Below are positions 36,016-46,352 of a stretch of 64,000 bases of DNA, in pieces. The stretch spans positions 16,857,936-16,921,935 of the forward strand of contig JAJKFL010000008.1 in NCBI GenBank assembly GCA_021186555.1, given 5' to 3'. The notes under the pieces were generated by a model. That model was given only the letters and a program-made list of their open reading frames with translations. It did not search any database and was not told the origin of the DNA. Numbering within the stretch: the first letter of the stretch is position 1; each line of letters starts with the position of its first letter. Both the position numbers and the translations under genes were made by a program. This DNA is from Reticulitermes speratus (taxonomy: Eukaryota; Arthropoda; Insecta; Blattodea; Rhinotermitidae).

Positions 36016-37225
36016 GGAGAACTTTCTAATATAATGTCTCAATAAACATACAACTCAAACAAATCTCATACTCTGAGAGGGAATTAATTGGTACTTTCTT
36101 CAGGTTTCATTAAAACCAAAATTGCTACGAAGCAAAAAGGTTTGTGAAAAAAATTGCTGCAGTGTATAAAGTGGCCTGCGACGACCAGTGTCTCGTCACT
36201 AGGCAGCTGTGCACGGTTTAATGAGCAAGACGTTCCGTTATACAACGCAAAGGCTGCATCAGCATGCGGCACCACGGCAGTAAATAACAGTAAGGCGTGC
36301 GATGTTGCGTCTTTTGTTTTTAGAGTCTTGATTTAAAACAATAATAATTTAGTTTTTGATCTTGCAGCGCATTAAATTTCGTGTAATAATTTAGAAGTAC
36401 CATAATAATGTTTATATTGTGTAGGAAGTTTATTAAAATTGCACGTAAAAAAGTTAATTTAGTTCACACGTAGTTGCAAGTGTTAAGCGAGAAGTACTTA
36501 ACAGTTTCATCATATTAATAGAGTTTGTTGTAACACATGTCCAGGAAATAACGACAGTGAGTGCCTTCAGGCGGTATGAAATCTATGAATGTGTTTACGT
36601 TTATTTAACCATTACATAAATCACCCACTGCCATGTTTATCACGATAATCCAAATTTACACTTGTGATAACCGATAGTGTGAATTGGTAATTCAAGTATT
36701 ATCTTCACAAAGAATTTTCGCTGCTATAAATAACGTTAGGTGACATAATGAGTACGTAAACTGTAGACTTACTGAGACAATATTTCGATAACATGTAAGA
36801 AATAACTGATATCATCCAAAGAATATGCTGAGATCGTATAGGTGCCAGTCAGAATGTTCTGTAGACATATTTCTTTTCTAAACTGTTTTTAATTTATTAC
36901 TAGGTAATTTTCCAAGGCTTACGCGCAAACATTTTATTCCCTGCCCAGTGAAGAATTTTCACTGATTTAAATTGTGCTGTCTGACCCAAATATCAATGGA
37001 ACTTACTTTAATACGTACCTAGTTTTAAACACTTATGAACACAAAATATCGCTCCACATCTTCTTTACCAAAAAGAATCTGTAGTCTCAAAATTCTCATT
37101 TGTCTTGTTTAATGTTTTGTTCTTTTAACAAATTTCCTCAATCTTTCGTTTATTATTACAAATTTAAATCGGTTATCAATCTAGCCTTAGCAAAATTAAC
37201 GTCGAATCGTAACATTGATTTATCT
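36016..37225. other. Unassigned AT-rich intergenic sequence
   Basis: Nothing recognised. Confidence 0.5.
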
Positions 37226-37514
37226 CACATAACCTCTTTTTTTTCGTATGGCTCAACAGCCCCTTTTTGGGTGCCTTGGCCTCCTCATTTCGAGGTTTCA
37301 CGATCACACACATCAGACACACCACAGTCGGTAGGACTCCTCTGGACGAGGGTTCAGCCCGTCGCAGAGACCTCTACCTGACAACACACAACACTCACAA
37401 GAGACAGACATCCATGCCCCTCGTGTGGGATTCGAAACCCACGATCCCAGTAAGCGAGCGGCCGCAGACCCACGCCTTAGACTGCGCGGCCACTGGGATC
37501 GGCACATAACCTCT
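37226..37514 (-). mobile_element. tRNA-derived SINE, family 1, full length
   Basis: Minus orientation, 37238-37502. T-run, ATGGCTCAACAGCCCC, body, and an intact tRNA-like head. A 12-bp perfect target duplication, CACATAACCTCT, lies at 37226-37237 and 37503-37514. The exact duplication implies a relatively recent insertion, although the internal sequence has some differences from the 51024 copy. Confidence 0.95.
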
Positions 37515-39085
37515 ATTTGCATTTATTATAACGGTCACGTACGTGCAAAGAGTGAATTAAGATCTGCACAACCACAAACAAGAAGTCAGAACCTTGTGAT
37601 AATCCTGTATTTGTTGACCCATTACGATTTGTACTTCAGTAAGCTATTCTAAACCTCTGAGGCAGACGTTTAAAATAGATTACTAATGCCTGCCCTAAAT
37701 TATTACGCGTTTCTCCCTCTCTGCTGCCTGAGAGCGGAGGCCGGTGTTTTAATTTTTATTTTGAAAAAGTGACGATGGACAAAGGCCAAATATTTTAAAT
37801 GTGATACACCATCATCAGAGTGGTATAGAAAAGAGTAATTTTAGGAGGCTTTCAATCATGTATGATCTATGTAGTTGAGACGACTTCGTTGAATGAAATA
37901 AAGTAATTCGGAATGTAGTTATGCAGTACCTGAAAATGATTCCATGAACTAGTGGGACAAGGAAAAGGATTTTGGAAGATAATGTGTATGCACTCGAAGA
38001 GTTTAAAATATTTTTGTGAAGCTGCATTCAGTTCGCTTATTAAAGTGCTTGATGACATTAATGACAAAGCTAATTGCAGCAGGCGATGGTAATGAGATAA
38101 ATAAGCTAACAAAAACAAATCAAGTGTGAAAATACCATTAATACTTCAGCAATACAAAGAACTGCACTTAAGAACTGACTACTGTCCAAGTTTAAAAATC
38201 TGTTTGCAAAATTGAACATGACCGTTTAAAACCTAGGAATTACGTTACGTCATGTGTACCACCAGGGTTTTGTATTCTAGAATTCTACGATGTGCATACA
38301 TTATATTTATGTGTTTTTCATCATTCCGAGAGCAAATGGTAGTTATTTCCGTATACAATGTTAACTTTCTGGTTTTTTTATAACAGCGATGGATTATGTT
38401 TACTGCGCGGTAGGAAATTGTACTTTAAATATAATTAATTCAGCTTTACCTTGATCTTTAAATGGTTAAGTGATTATTATGAGAGACATCATAGAGTAAC
38501 CTAATTATAAAGTAAAATATGTCCCCAGGAGACATGCAAGTCCTGTGGAGTTATGATCCAAAGAGTTTCCAATCTCAGCAACAAATGTGAGAGGTGAACC
38601 TCCCACAATAATTCTCTGAACCCTTGGGAAATTGTTTGAAGTAAGTTCGAGGCAGGAGGCTGAGTGATCCTAGCAGAAGTTATAGCTAGATAATATTTGG
38701 AATGGAGACCTACTAAGACCTCTGATATGGTTAAAAACCAACCATCCAGCTATGGGCCTCTGTCCATAATAGCCACTCTAACGTCATCGTACTAATTCAC
38801 CTTGGTAACAAAATCCGAGTTTTCAACAACGCCAATATACCCTGACCCAGTTCCATTCGCTTTCAGCCCTCACAACGTATTCACCCTTTGCCATTTTCAC
38901 ATCTTCATACACATATGTCGGCATGACAGAGGCGGCCTTCGAAAAAAAGTTTCCTCATGAAAATCCTCTTTTAAACCCCCTTCTCTGCTTTTATGGAACC
39001 TGAAATATTATTATCTTGTTTACAAGATCCATATTTCTTTAATATCCCTTACAACGCTGTGTTCCATGTGTATCTAGATCATTCA
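37515..39085. other. Unassigned intergenic sequence
   Basis: A weak GATACACCATCATCAGAGTG at 37803-37822 resembles the CTGATGATG box of the palindromic elements, read on the minus strand. Otherwise nothing. Confidence 0.4.
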
Positions 39086-39097
39086 TACTACTACTGT

Positions 39098-39138
<41 letters not shown>
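39086..39138. repeat. (TAC)n microsatellite
   Basis: About 17 ACT/TAC triplets with one interruption (CTACTGTTAC) near the left end. Confidence 0.97.
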
Positions 39139-39390
39139 GCAGTCCGTCCCTCTGCACGTCGTCTCTGGGGTCGAAACTAGTAACGACAGCGAGCGCAGGG
39201 TAACTAATAAATTTATATTTCTGAACTATTCGAGTATAAGGCAGTTTATTTTTTCACTATACTATGCAATTCCTGTCACGCCAGTGGAAACCCCAAACTA
39301 GCACCTTGGCTGGGAAAAGGGCGAAAACCATTGAAACAAGCCCTATTGCAGCGCGGTTAAAACACAAAGTGTTCAATGCAGAATTTTCTA

Positions 39391-39566
39391 GTTTCTTCCT
39401 TAAATTTAAGTCCAGTTTACTGGTGAAAAGAGTCTCCTGCTTGTTTAATGCTGCTTTTGCCATGGCAATTCTGGATTTAATTTCACGTGTACACCTTGCA
39501 TCATTTGTTAACATTTGCTGCCCAAATAATTGAAATATTCCACATTCTCCAATTGTTTTTGATCTA
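39391..39566 (-). mobile_element. RTE-type LINE fragment, truncated both ends
   Basis: Minus orientation. The sequence from ATGATAGATCAAAAACAATT to TTAAGGAAGAAACTAG matches the 33.8-34.0 kb element almost base for base, but with an indel near TTTGGGCAGCAAATGTTAAC that breaks the frame before TNDARCTREIKSRIA. At 39390 the similarity stops abruptly, and the downstream sequence (AAAATTCTGCATTGAACAC) is unrelated. The 3' end has therefore been lost by deletion or rearrangement. Confidence 0.9.
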
Positions 39567-40112
39567 TCATAAATTCTTCATGCACTTACGTACATGTGTG
39601 TTTGTCACCCATATTCTGAATGTATTTTGTGTTCATGGATATAATTACCTTGAGTTTCCTTGACAGTGTATATAATTTGTTTGATATGACATAACAAGCG
39701 GTTGGTATGTATGGCATACGTCTCCAGATGACTTACTGGTGCGTAAATAATTTTTCCTTTCGCGGTTTGTGCCTGCTAACCTGTGATGACTATAAAGGAT
39801 GTCACATCCGGTTGTCAGCAAATGTAAGGCTTGCTGCTTACAATCAATGCTGTGACGCGACTGTAGCCCTCCGGCTATAAATTTCTCCAGGACGAAGAGT
39901 CCTTGAGAAGTTAACAAGTCCTCAGTCAAGAAATTACCAGCATTTTATGAAGTCTGGAACTTCATTACCCCGTTCGCAAGAATCTGCTAGTCATCCCTAT
40001 CCTCAGACAGATGAATTCAATTATGTAAGATTCTGGCGATGGCACATCACATCTGTATTCTTAAATATATAGACGTTTTCCATAGTCGAAGTATTAATAA
40101 CAAAAGATTTGG

Positions 40113-40160
40113 CACAAAACAACGTTTCGGGGACATGATCTGCCCCCGTCTTCAGACTAG
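40113..40160 (-). repeat. Outer arm of nested inverted repeat with CGAAACGTTG
   Basis: On the minus strand: CTGAAGACGGGGGCAGATCA, then TGTCCCCGAAACGTTG, with GGGG pairing to CCCC. Its inverted partner is at 40897-40945 (CTGAAGACGGGCGTCGATCC, TGTCCCCGAAACGTGG). The pair brackets the 40272-40798 element. Confidence 0.7.
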
Positions 40161-40262
40161 TTTCTAAAACATAATGTTACTACATTCTGTAACACAACTA
40201 GAGTGAATACGTTATGTTCCAAAGACAGTTTAAACACTACGTTAAAGCAAATCTGACTAAAC

Positions 40263-40807
40263 ATTTGGTTATCTTTTATTTCCAACTACTGCATAAAGCA
40301 ATTTTTGCACTTCTACATGTTTCGGCTAAGTATTGTAGCCATCATCAGGGAGCCAATATTACAAAGACAGAAGCAGCGTACTGTAGTCGGTAAATGGTAA
40401 TACACACAGTGCAGAACGATCACTCATGGAGGAAACATCGGGTATCAAACCTTGGATCTCCACCCCATCAAAAACAGGAGATATATAATACTGCAAGATG
40501 TTTGGAGACAGCCTTTTACATTTTAACATTTTATGTTTTAATCCATACATATGTTTTAATCTGAATAAGTGTAGTGATACTTTATGGCGACTGGCTGTTG
40601 TGTACAAAGCTAATGTGTGTATATTACAATTCGCCGACGTACAGTACGCTGCGTATATCTTTGTAATATTGGCTCCCAGATGATGGCTACAATACGTAGC
40701 CGAAATATGTGGAAGCGTAAAAATTGCTTTTTACAATGGTTGGAAATAAACCTTGCATGTATAAGGCAACTGCAGGGAATATCAGTAACTTAAAGTATAT
40801 TTGGTTA
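40263..40807. mobile_element. Palindromic element with 200-bp spacer, tail and 9-bp target duplication
   Basis: Inverted arms 40275-40408 and 40612-40752 share most bases over more than 130 bp (for example GCAATTTTTGCACTTCTACA against its inverse). Each arm holds a CTGATGATGGCTA or CAGATGATGGCTA box, a loop, and TAGCCGAAACATG or TAGCCGAAATATG, with GGCTA pairing to TAGCC. A single-copy tail of about 46 bp lies on the right, and ATTTGGTTA repeats flank at 40263-40271 and 40799-40807. The architecture equals that at 14702-14963. The 40359-40607 and 40498-40683 open frames lie inside and are not supported as genes. Confidence 0.75.
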
Positions 40808-40896
40808 AGTATCTTCACCTTGGGTCACTGTAAAATGTCTTCTTCCATTGAACGTTTGTGCTTGTGATGCTGGTGTATAGACCCTGCTGGTGCCGG

Positions 40897-40945
40897 AACA
40901 AACCTGAAGACGGGCGTCGATCCTGTCCCCGAAACGTGGTGTTGT
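40897..40945 (+). repeat. Outer right arm of nested inverted repeat
   Basis: Inverted partner of 40113-40160: CTGAAGACGGGCGTCGATCC followed by TGTCCCCGAAACGTGG. Either an older palindromic element that the inner one inserted into, or part of one compound structure. Confidence 0.65.
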
Positions 40946-41234
40946 GTTAACACAGTGGAAGATGAATAATGTCCATACAGTTAATGAGTTCAGACAGATG
41001 AATTCAGGTCACGCCCTCCCATCCGGTTTCTTCAAGCTCCATTTTAACATTATCCTCCGTCTACACCTAGCCAGTGCCGGCTCGTCTCCGCCAACATAGC
41101 TAATAAGCTACTGGCTGAAGAACGAAGAAATGAAGATTGGATTTTCGGCAGGGGAAACTGATTGTCCTTTTCTCCAAAACGTCCAGTTCAATTCTGGAGC
41201 ATACCCAACTTTTATTTAATGGATGTGGCAGCTT

Positions 41235-41350
41235 CTTCCGGAGAATGAAGTGGCCGGTGCGTAAATCTGATCACTCACCTCCATCTGGTACCCAGCTTAA
41301 GAATGAGTGGAGCTGTAACTCCAATCCCGAAGCTTGCACAGGGGAATCTT
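41235..41350 (+). mobile_element. tRNA-derived SINE, family 2, 5'-truncated
   Basis: Only the 3' half is present: GAATGAAGTGGCCGGTGCGT, TCACTCACCTCCATCTGGTA and AAGAATGAGTGGAGCTGTAA, matching the tails of the 60399 and 55610 copies. Confidence 0.6.
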
Positions 41351-41449
41351 TACCTTCACCTACATCTAGCCAACTGCAACACGGGTACTTATTCATCTCG
41401 CTCACAACACTTTTCCTTCTCTCACGCATATAACGGTGCAAAACACGGT

Positions 41450-41620
41450 CATTAAAACAGAGGTCCATAAATACTCCAAGGCACTTCAAAATTCTAGGCG
41501 CCAAAGGGGTGACATGTATCTAATTCCATACCGAGAGGCCATAAATATTAGGCGCCACCATACAAAATCCAGTCGCGCGGGCGACCTGGTACCCGCGATT
41601 TGTGCACTCCTGCGTTCAAA
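41450..41620 (+). mobile_element. hAT-like MITE, 155 bp
   Basis: 41458-41612. Left end CAGAGGTCCATAAATACTCC, right end (reverse complement) CAGGAGTGCACAAATCGC. Internal blocks ATTCTAGGCGCCAAAGGGGT and GGGCGACCTGGTACCC are shared with 53390 and 55832. Flanks CATTAAAA and CGTTCAAA are an imperfect (6 of 8) 8-bp target duplication, the length typical of hAT elements. Confidence 0.75.
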
Positions 41621-42810
41621 CTTAAGTTGCAGCTGGTCAGTTACATATGCGGGTTTTTGTAGAAATTATTATTTTATTGCAGTCTTTATTGTAGCCATAG
41701 TTAGTGCGCCCAGAGTGTTCAATGTTTTTTTTAGTACGAGAGTACAGCGCCCCACTAGCATCATGTGACCTGTGTAAGGTAGGATTTAATGGTCCGCGTG
41801 AGGGAGGCATTTGAGAGGAACAGGCCGTGAGTCCGTGTGGGTTTGTACGAACGGAAGGACTTTTTTTGCAAGACTCAGCTAAGGGGTAGTTTATTCCCCT
41901 CTGTTGATCCCGAGCCAGTGAACCTCATCTTATAGAGTTACAATCGTCCCGCACCCCCAGCACTAATCATCCTGGTTACTATTTAGAGGGTCACAGTTAC
42001 ACATACATTGCCACAAGAAACACCAGTCTATTGCCTGCAAACGACTTTGTGCTATACACCACTTTAACTCTCATAGAATGAAGTATGTGAAGTTCAATTA
42101 AATTGGAATATTTTGCTTTGTTTAGTTTAAAATAAATAACAGAACTCCTCTATCAACATGCATTTTGCGGTATTCTTTATTGTTAAATGACGTCAGTATG
42201 GTCACCCGTGTTTGTATTTCCCACATGTTAGCCAATGCCTGGTATGTTCTCTTTCCCATGGAAACCAATACATCGATTGAATGTAATTGTAACTAGGGGA
42301 GGATAGGGGGTGCTTTCACCTGCTTGCAGCCATGACATTGATATGACACGAGGGAGTCACTACTGCGAAACGAATACCTAGTCATCGGGTGTTTCAAACC
42401 TTGGGGGTTACTGATAAAAGAAATCCTGCAATATGTTACACACAGTTTTCTCTGAGTTGTCGTATCGTTCAAACTTATAACTGCAGAGCTATTCTGTGTT
42501 TTATATAATATTTTTCGAATTGGCAAAACCCTCTCGTAGTATATAAGTTCATATTTATCTCAATATAATATAATAAAGAATACAATAAATTATTTCGTAT
42601 GAGTTTTATGAATTAAAATAAGTACTTAACATGGTAACTGTTTAAAATGTGGTTCAGATATAGAGTACACCGTCTTTACATTGCAGGTATGACCATGTCC
42701 ACCCAAGGTGGTTTTGACAATTGTTGAGTGAGAAGTAATGCCTCCACCTTTATAACTCGTCAAAAAATGGATTTAATGGAGTCCATCTGTTGTAGCTTAT
42801 CGTCATTCAC
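41621..42810. other. Unassigned intergenic sequence
   Basis: A possible piece of the pyrimidine-rich repeat lies at about 41890-41970 (GATCCCGAGCCAGTGAACC). No gene recognised. Confidence 0.45.
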
Positions 42811-42992
42811 GTAGATACAGATTATTCCCTCAAACACAACATTTTTATTTTTATTTTCAAACGCTACATGTTTCGATCGAAAACGATCATCAGCGTTTAT
42901 CTACAAAACACCTGATGACGATCGTTTCGATCGGATCATGTAGCGTTTGAAAATAACAATAAAATGTGTTAGACGGATTAATGTGTATCTAC
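42811..42992. repeat. Short-loop inverted repeat with CTGATGA box
   Basis: Arms of about 85 bp (42811-42893 against 42905-42992) meet with a loop of roughly 10 nt. On the minus strand the left arm reads CGCTGATGATCGTTTTCGAT then CGAAACATGTAGCG. The right arm reads CCTGATGACGATCGTTTCGA then CGGATCATGTAGCG. Same element class as 40.3 and 46 kb, but no clear target duplication or tail found. Confidence 0.8.
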
Positions 42993-43100
42993 TAAAACCT
43001 CTGGCACGTTCTGCAGCTTCTCCGTTAGCACCTCAGTTGAAAGCAAATCACTGTGTTGAACTGACCCCTCCCCCCCCCCTTTTTTTCTGTTCTGCGTGAA

Positions 43101-43520
43101 ATGGAACCATGCGCTGGACACTCTTCCGTGAGATTTAAACAACATGCCGTGATTGAATTTTTGACTGCAGAATGCATTGCTACAATCGGAATTCACCGAT
43201 GTTTGCAAGTTGTTCGCGGTGACGGTTGTGCTGACGTGAGCACTGTGCGTCGTTGGGCCAACAGATGTAAAGATGACGTAGCTGGAAATTCTGATTTGTG
43301 ACACACAAAGAGTTACACGTCCTGTGACGGCGACCGATGAGTTTCACAGGTAAGGGGTTGAGAACTGGTTAAAGAAAATCGGCGGATCACTCAGGGAGAA
43401 ATTTCTGTCAAAATTGGCATTTTACAAGAACGTGTTGGCCACATTATTGATATTCGTTGATATGGGAAGATTTTTGCGCGATCGGTTCCTCCAATTCCCA
43501 CGGCAGAGATGAAAAAACTC
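43101..43520 (+). pseudogene. mariner-type transposase, N-terminal DNA-binding part, broken
   Basis: The first segment (43101-43301) encodes FKQHAVIEFLTAE then IHRCLQVVRGDGCADVSTVR and RWANR, the paired helix-turn-helix layout of mariner-family (SETMAR-like) transposases. After a stop and a one-base shift, RPVTATDEFHR follows. After another shift, RRITQGEISVKIG, QERVGHIID, then a stop and KIFARSVPPIPTAEMK (to about 43515). Stops and frameshifts make it inactive, and the catalytic DD34D part is not seen downstream. Confidence 0.88.
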
Positions 43521-45919
43521 AGTGACTTGAAATTTATTTCAGTTATAACGTGGATCATTTCAACGACACTCCCGGTATAACAAGAGCCCTCTGAATTAAA
43601 TAAACTTCCGTGTGTGTGTTTAGTCCCCCCGCAGATCCCACGTGGGTCAGGGACCCTCCAAACGTACGGAAAAATACAACTTGTTTTGGGTTCTTTCGGA
43701 CTGGATTCCGTTCTTCTGACAGGAGGCAGTATTCTGGATCCCTGTTATGAGATGTGGAAGCAACTTCTTTAAAATTATAGGGGGCCCAGTTTATCGAATT
43801 GCCCCCTCCCCCGAACAGTTATTTACGCTACTGTGTTTATGTGTACGAAGGCAGACAAGATCAGGATAATACTTGTTTTTTGCAGCATTGCAAAGTCGCC
43901 TAAAACAATAAACGAAGTAGCAGCAGGTCTGCATGACTTGACAACTGTGCAGTACAGCTTGTGTTTGTGTTGTGCTCGCACGTTCTTGTATTATGTTCAA
44001 TTACTTGGAATTACGATAGGTTAAACACTGAGCAATGTACAAGGAACAGTAGCTTCTGACTGTGTTCTGCCGCATATTAACTATTTGACTGTGCAGTAAA
44101 CTAATACCAATTTCAATTACATATTCAGAATTTCAAAAATAAAAGCACGGTTCACCGTTTTCCTCTGTTGATGTCTATGATTATTTTCCCTGGTTTATTT
44201 AATGGCGCTGTTAGTATCTTAAGAGTATACAGCTTAACATCCTAGGATATTTGGTAATTTACATACTGTAAAGTATCCGAAAATAGGGGTTGTGGCGTAA
44301 ACGAGGTACTATTTCGGGCATTTTTACGAAGGAAATATAGAAAACTAGAACAAAGGAGCATTCAAAATTGCAAGTGTCCTGGTCAATATTTGGGGTGGGC
44401 ACCTAACCTGAATACAAGCCTAGCATGTTACTGTTACACCAGCCAGCCAGCCACCATCTCAGCTACAATGTATAGTTACTGCGTGACAGCGTCGCGCTGT
44501 GCTGCTTACACAAGCTGAAGCTGAGTGTAATATGTCCAACACGCTGAAGGAACATCAGATTTTCAAGAAGATTGAACTTTAAATTTCTTATAAGCTTGGT
44601 GTAGAGATATTTCATCATGACTCTTGTACAGTATGCGGCAAAAAGAAGTCATGCAGCTACTGTTTTCCATTATCATGCTCGTCGTTTTAAAGGCACGCTT
44701 TAAGGCCATAAGAAGGACGGTAAAACATTTCATGATCCTATTTGTCCTGTGCTTCTATACCCTTCTATCTTCCAATATGTTTTTCAAACCAAATTCTTTA
44801 GACATTCAATCTTTTCCTCGTCACTTCTTCTGTATCATCATCCTTTTGTTCAAACTTTTGTAGATTTACTTTTATCTAAATTACATATAAAAAATGTAGT
44901 GCCTGCCTCAGAGAAACACAATCCATGTTCATTATAAAGACCAAATGGTTAGTTCTGTTTAGAAAAATTACTGTCGTTTATTTTGAGATTCATACGAAAC
45001 TTAGTCTTGTGAACTGTGCATTTTATAATGTTACAGCAATTCGCACGTTTATCACTGAGCTTTAAACGGTTAATGACCTGGTGATATGTGAATTTTACAC
45101 TCTGTATGGTTCAGACCTATTTGTCCTATTTAATCGCCTTTACAACCAAGTATTATGCTCGACACTTCTTTTTTCGCAGTGCAGTGAAAACCTGTCACCT
45201 AGGAAATGCGTTAAAGCCCAGTGGTGAGTGTATTGTAACCCCTGCGTTTATAACACAGTGTATTTATGTGCTTTGTAGGATGTTCACAGCAAACATTGAT
45301 TGTGTTCTTACACAGCATTAACTGTTTAATCTATAAAATCAGAGGTAATGTATTTATTGCAGGTAGAATTTCAATATTTAAACTTAATTTAGATTAATTT
45401 TATGCCTTAAAAACTTAATATCGCATCGGTTATGTGACCTTCTTTGTGAATGCGGACAAGTGTCTCTGCTATGGAGGCCTAGCCCTTAAATTATAGTTTA
45501 TTTTTGTAAGTTTTCTAACTGGCTATTTAAACCCATATATCAGCGAGTATTTTTAGAAAATGATAATCGCTCATCTGGTTACAAAATTGCACACTCCAAC
45601 CTCCTCTCCGATGGATACCGGTGTCCCTGTCCCCTGGTCATAAAATTGACCACTAATGTCTATACATTGCCGAAATTACAAATGCGTCTTTTTTTAATCG
45701 GTGCATAATAACGCAGATAACTTTACCATATCATATTGTTTCAGTGTAAGGAACTTTTAGCTGCAGTCGACATTTCTAGGCTCAATTGCTCTTATAAATT
45801 TTCTGTCGAAAATAAAACTGTGGGTAACATAAGTACAGACATCACAGCTCTCTGTGCGGTCAGTATTTAAAACAAACACAAGTAATAAACGCGTGTGACT
45901 CATATGTATTCCTGCAGTG
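43521..45919. other. Unassigned AT-rich intergenic sequence
   Basis: No catalytic domain of the mariner copy and no other element recognised. Short open frames appear random. Confidence 0.45.
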
Positions 45920-46352
45920 TAAAGTCTTCAGTTAATTTTATGTTGTATGTACCGTTCATTTTACCGTGAGCTTTAAGTCAAAACCAACAAATGCACAAGA
46001 TTATTAAGAAGTAAAAAGATGTATTTACAACCCCTACATATGTTTCGGCAAATAAATTGCCATCCTCAGGGGGTATTTATCAAAGAACTGCAAGTACTTA
46101 TTGCAACCAAATACACAATAGTTGGTTTTACAGTAGAAGTATTTACACAGCTCAAATGTTAAGATACTCCTACTGTAAAACCAACTATTGCGTATTGTAT
46201 TTGGATACAATAGTAATGTAGTTCTTTGATAAATACCCCCTGAGGATGACAATTTATTTGCCGAAACATAAGTAGGGGTTGTAAATACATATTTTTACTT
46301 CTGAATAATCTTGTGCATTTGTTGGTTTTGACTTAAAGCTAAAGTCTTCAGT
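45920..46352. mobile_element. Palindromic element, arms of about 175 bp, tail on left, 12-13-bp target duplication
   Basis: The left arm starts at 45969 (AGCTTTAAGTCAAAACCAAC) and its inverse ends at 46340. Arms run to about 46147 and from about 46162, leaving a loop of only some 15 nt. Left-arm motif on the minus strand: CTGAGGATGGCAA, TTTAT, TTGCCGAAACATATG, with a perfect 5-bp GGCAA/TTGCC stem. The right arm repeats it with one change (GATGACAA). A 36-bp single-copy tail lies left of the arms. Direct repeats TAAAGTCTTCAGT sit at 45920-45932 and 46340-46352. Mirror-image version of the 14702 and 40263 elements. Confidence 0.85.

Noticed and set aside
42811..42992. A functional hammerhead ribozyme
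   Set aside because: CTGATGA and GAAAC are present on the minus strand, but the base between box and stem and the changed right-arm copy (CGGATC) depart from the catalytic core; kept only as hammerhead-like.
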